The notes under the pieces were generated by a model that was not told the DNA's origin, did not search any database, and worked only from the letters and a program-made list of their open reading frames with translations. Made by a program: the position numbers and the translations under genes. A DNA stretch of 64,000 nucleotides from Ascidia mentula (taxonomy: Eukaryota; Chordata; Ascidiacea; Phlebobranchia; Ascidiidae), in NCBI GenBank assembly GCA_947561715.1, contig OX387197.1, positions 6,011,001 through 6,075,000 on the forward strand, in the 5' to 3' direction. This document shows positions 61,751 to 64,000 of the stretch, piece by piece; the first letter of the stretch is position 1; every line of letters starts with the position of its first letter.

Positions 61751-63609
61751 CTTTGCGTAAAACTAACGGTACATTTACAATGAACATATATCCAAAGTTT
61801 TGCAGACCATGCTGAGATGATGCTACCCGACAAATATTCTCCACATGCCTAATCTAATGGTTTTCACTGCGACTTATTGTTCCGCCTGCAAAAGAAATAC
61901 GCCAAAGCTCACTGCAGTTTCCCAAGTTTGTTTTACTCTGGCAACTTGTCGCCTTTTTTTTTCAGGAAACAACGGCGTCATTCTGCTTATGGCCACTTTC
62001 CGCAAACAGTTTGCTGCCGTGACGTACTAAGTTCAGAACAAGAGACTTCTGAGGGAAATCTAGCCTTTTGCCTCCATAGTTCAGACAGTTAAGTCAACAA
62101 AACAGCTCAAACCACGTCTTCAAATTCTGAAACCAGACTGATAGGACTATATTGATCTATGATGCAAAAATGAAACCAGTCATTTTCACCGCAAAACTCA
62201 AAATAAACTTTTACTGTGTTTTCAACCGCTTTCGTTGCACAATCAGTCAAATTGACTTGTACTTGATTAGAAGACGATGATTTTTCATGCATTTCGTTTC
62301 TGCTGCAATATTTAATGCATAGTTAAAAACACTACAATAGCAAATATTGCTGCATTAGAGTCGGTTACGCAAACGATTGTTTAAGTTGAAAAAATTTACA
62401 TCGGCGGTTGTAGTAGCAGCCTCTGCGATGACGCACAGAAATATGTAAGGCGGAGAGAACCACGTTAATAAAAAAATGTTGGCCTCCCATTCAGTTTTTT
62501 TACTCTTTTTCGTAAATGGGTCCCTAATGAGTTTTTGTGGTGTTGCATCAACTCAAACGTTCATTATATCTGATGTGTACTTGTCGTGAATATGTGACCA
62601 CTGGCACCATCAGCTAGATCCGTATTAAGCGTTTTGTGTGCACAACAGAAGTTCGAAGTCCCTTCAACGAGTGTTACTCTGGCAATGTCAACATGGACTT
62701 GACAATGAACAATGAAACTGATTGAAGCTTAGCAAACATTAGGATCCGCCCATCAGTTATAACGTCCCTTCCACATAAACATGCTGTATTGTGCAAGTCA
62801 TTCCTCAAAAGTGCTGTTGCAATTCAAATTGTGGATTTACAGAGTATAATTAAACTTTGGCGTAAAGGTACTGTAAAGTAGTACTTTTTTTACCAATTTT
62901 TGGGCGTTTTTCCGATATCTGCCGTGATCATGCCATGAGCAGGGTTATGGAAAGTCCCATTTAGCCTAAAATTGTCTTGATGCCATATATCATTGCATGT
63001 TCGATGGTGGTAATGCTCTCGTCTTTAACTGCAAGTAAAGTATACATGTTTCACTGATTTGTAACGATCAATGTTGTGGTCTCTATCCGGGTGACTTTTG
63101 TGAGCAAACTGCAGCCAAGTTTAACAGCGCTGCTGGTAAAAAAAACGCTAAAACCAATAGTGGGAACAGCGACCGAAATGTTCTACAATAGCACGAACAA
63201 CTCGAAACAAAGAGAACATTACCTTTAGTTACTATTTGGTGTTTTTGGACTTGAGCATGAGCTTTAAACACTACTAAATTATCCATGACATCTGAATGCA
63301 AGTTAAAATATTGCACAAACATTGTAGATTGATTCACAAAAAAAAAACGAATTGGTATTTTCTACAATAAAACACTCCCAGAATTGTGCTTAATATGATA
63401 TAAGTTTGGATTGAAGGAAAAATTTATAGGTCATGTACCTATGCAGACAACCTAATGAAACAAGTGAGTGGCAAAATGCAACTCCTCACAGCAATGTGTT
63501 TTTCAGAATTGTGAAAATAATACTTTGGTGCAACATACATGTTGTTTATTATATGAAATGCAGTCAAGAAATAGTGAATGGGAATTATCAATGCAAATGC
63601 GTTAGAAAA
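61751..63609. other. Region right of the cluster, no supported gene
   Basis: A minus-strand open frame at 62,107-62,292 (with Cys and aromatic residues, possible acceptor upstream) and another at 63,083-63,337 (hydrophobic segment) look exon-like, but I recognise neither and cannot place them in a gene. The part 62,340-62,760 is distantly similar to the duplicated sequence at 49.1-50.3 kb. Confidence 0.4.
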
Positions 63610-64000
63610 ATGATCGGCGCTGTTATTCAAACAGTAGGTATGTAAACCTATTCACGTGGACTAATATTTGGAGATTATTTGAATGTGAGGCTAACATTTA
63701 TCATTTTCCCAAGTGAACAAACTTAATTACAAACATGTATGTTTAGTATTAGATAAAAATTATTGAATCAAAGAAGAGCAGTTTACGTGCTGGCCTCACC
63801 CGCGCACTGGGTCAACATTAACCATGGCAACGACAGCATGCATCGGTAAGAGCGTTGAACAGTAAACAGTGAAATACGAAGATGGAGGCCCAATGCTTAC
63901 ACTGAAAATTTATGAGCGTAGTATTGGTTCAAATTATTTACAAGTGCGTGTTCCAGAATCGTTTAAAAAGCTGGGACTGAAGTCTGGAAAAGTGCCGAAC
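63610..64000 (+). CDS. F5/8C domain gene copy J, 5' part, runs off window
   Basis: A start exon ATGATCGGCGCTG... (63610-63637, donor GTATGT) ends in phase 1. The next exon starts at 63870 (acceptor AAACAG) in the matching phase and is open to the window end: VKYEDGGPMLTLKIYERSIG, then ESFKKLGLKSGKVPN, the start of a discoidin domain. It is the unbroken counterpart of copy G. The alternative is a longer first exon from 63,564 that would encode an EGF-like half (NGNYQCKC). The short start exon fits the rest of the family better. Confidence 0.65.

Noticed and set aside
62107-62292. Minus-strand 61-codon frame with Cys and aromatic residues
   Set aside because: Exon-like, but no partner exon or recognisable domain was found.
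63564-63637. EGF-like half domain (NGNYQCKC) as an exon of copy J
   Set aside because: Possible by phase, but only two Cys of an EGF pattern are visible and the shorter start exon at 63,610 fits the family.
1-64000. CRISPR arrays, bacterial operons, rRNA or tRNA genes
   Set aside because: The sequence is clearly animal nuclear DNA, the only tandem array has kilobase monomers without spacers, and I saw no tRNA or rRNA signature.

Overview
The window is animal nuclear DNA: AT-rich, with short introns, GT/AG splice sites and metazoan extracellular domain architectures. Gene density, intron sizes and a near-match to the Ciona spliced leader suggest a solitary ascidian (Ciona-like tunicate). That assignment is an inference, since no species-specific gene was recognised with certainty.

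Region 1 (1-14,200) holds ordinary single-copy genes: the 3' part of an UNC-93-like membrane protein (+), a decayed relic of an UNC-93 paralogue (-), a complete secreted CUB-LDLa-trypsin serine protease in eleven exons (-, 492 aa by exon sum), and a complete BTB-BACK-kelch protein in twelve exons (+, 549 aa). Exon borders were derived by hand from splice sites and phase, and they join in frame for the protease and the kelch gene.

Region 2 (about 15,340-61,750) is a segmental-duplication cluster. It is built from a unit of about 3.6-3.7 kb that carries a small four-exon gene on the minus strand. The gene encodes a single F5/8 type C (discoidin) domain of about 190 aa with no visible signal peptide. 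Six minus-strand copies are present (A-F): A and B share a frameshift, C uses a shifted splice acceptor, and D, E and F look intact. Plus-strand relatives G, H, I and J lie at 46.0-51.3 kb and at the right edge. H looks complete, G and I are broken, and J runs off the window. Each minus-strand unit carries a palindromic element of about 212 bp in intron 1, next to exon 2.

Between copy C and the plus-strand genes, about 1.19 kb of the unit's 5' flank has been amplified into roughly 16 head-to-tail monomers (26,940-45,970). The array shows higher-order structure, and every monomer carries the same small hAT-like insertion.

The most unusual signal is a set of hammerhead-ribozyme-like cores (CTGANGA, short hairpin, GAAA). 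They occur inside several different palindromic or dispersed elements: an UNC-93 intron, a protease intron, the 8.9 kb intergenic hairpin and the intron-1 palindromes of the discoidin genes. The right-hand 2 kb (61.75-63.6 kb) holds no gene I can support.
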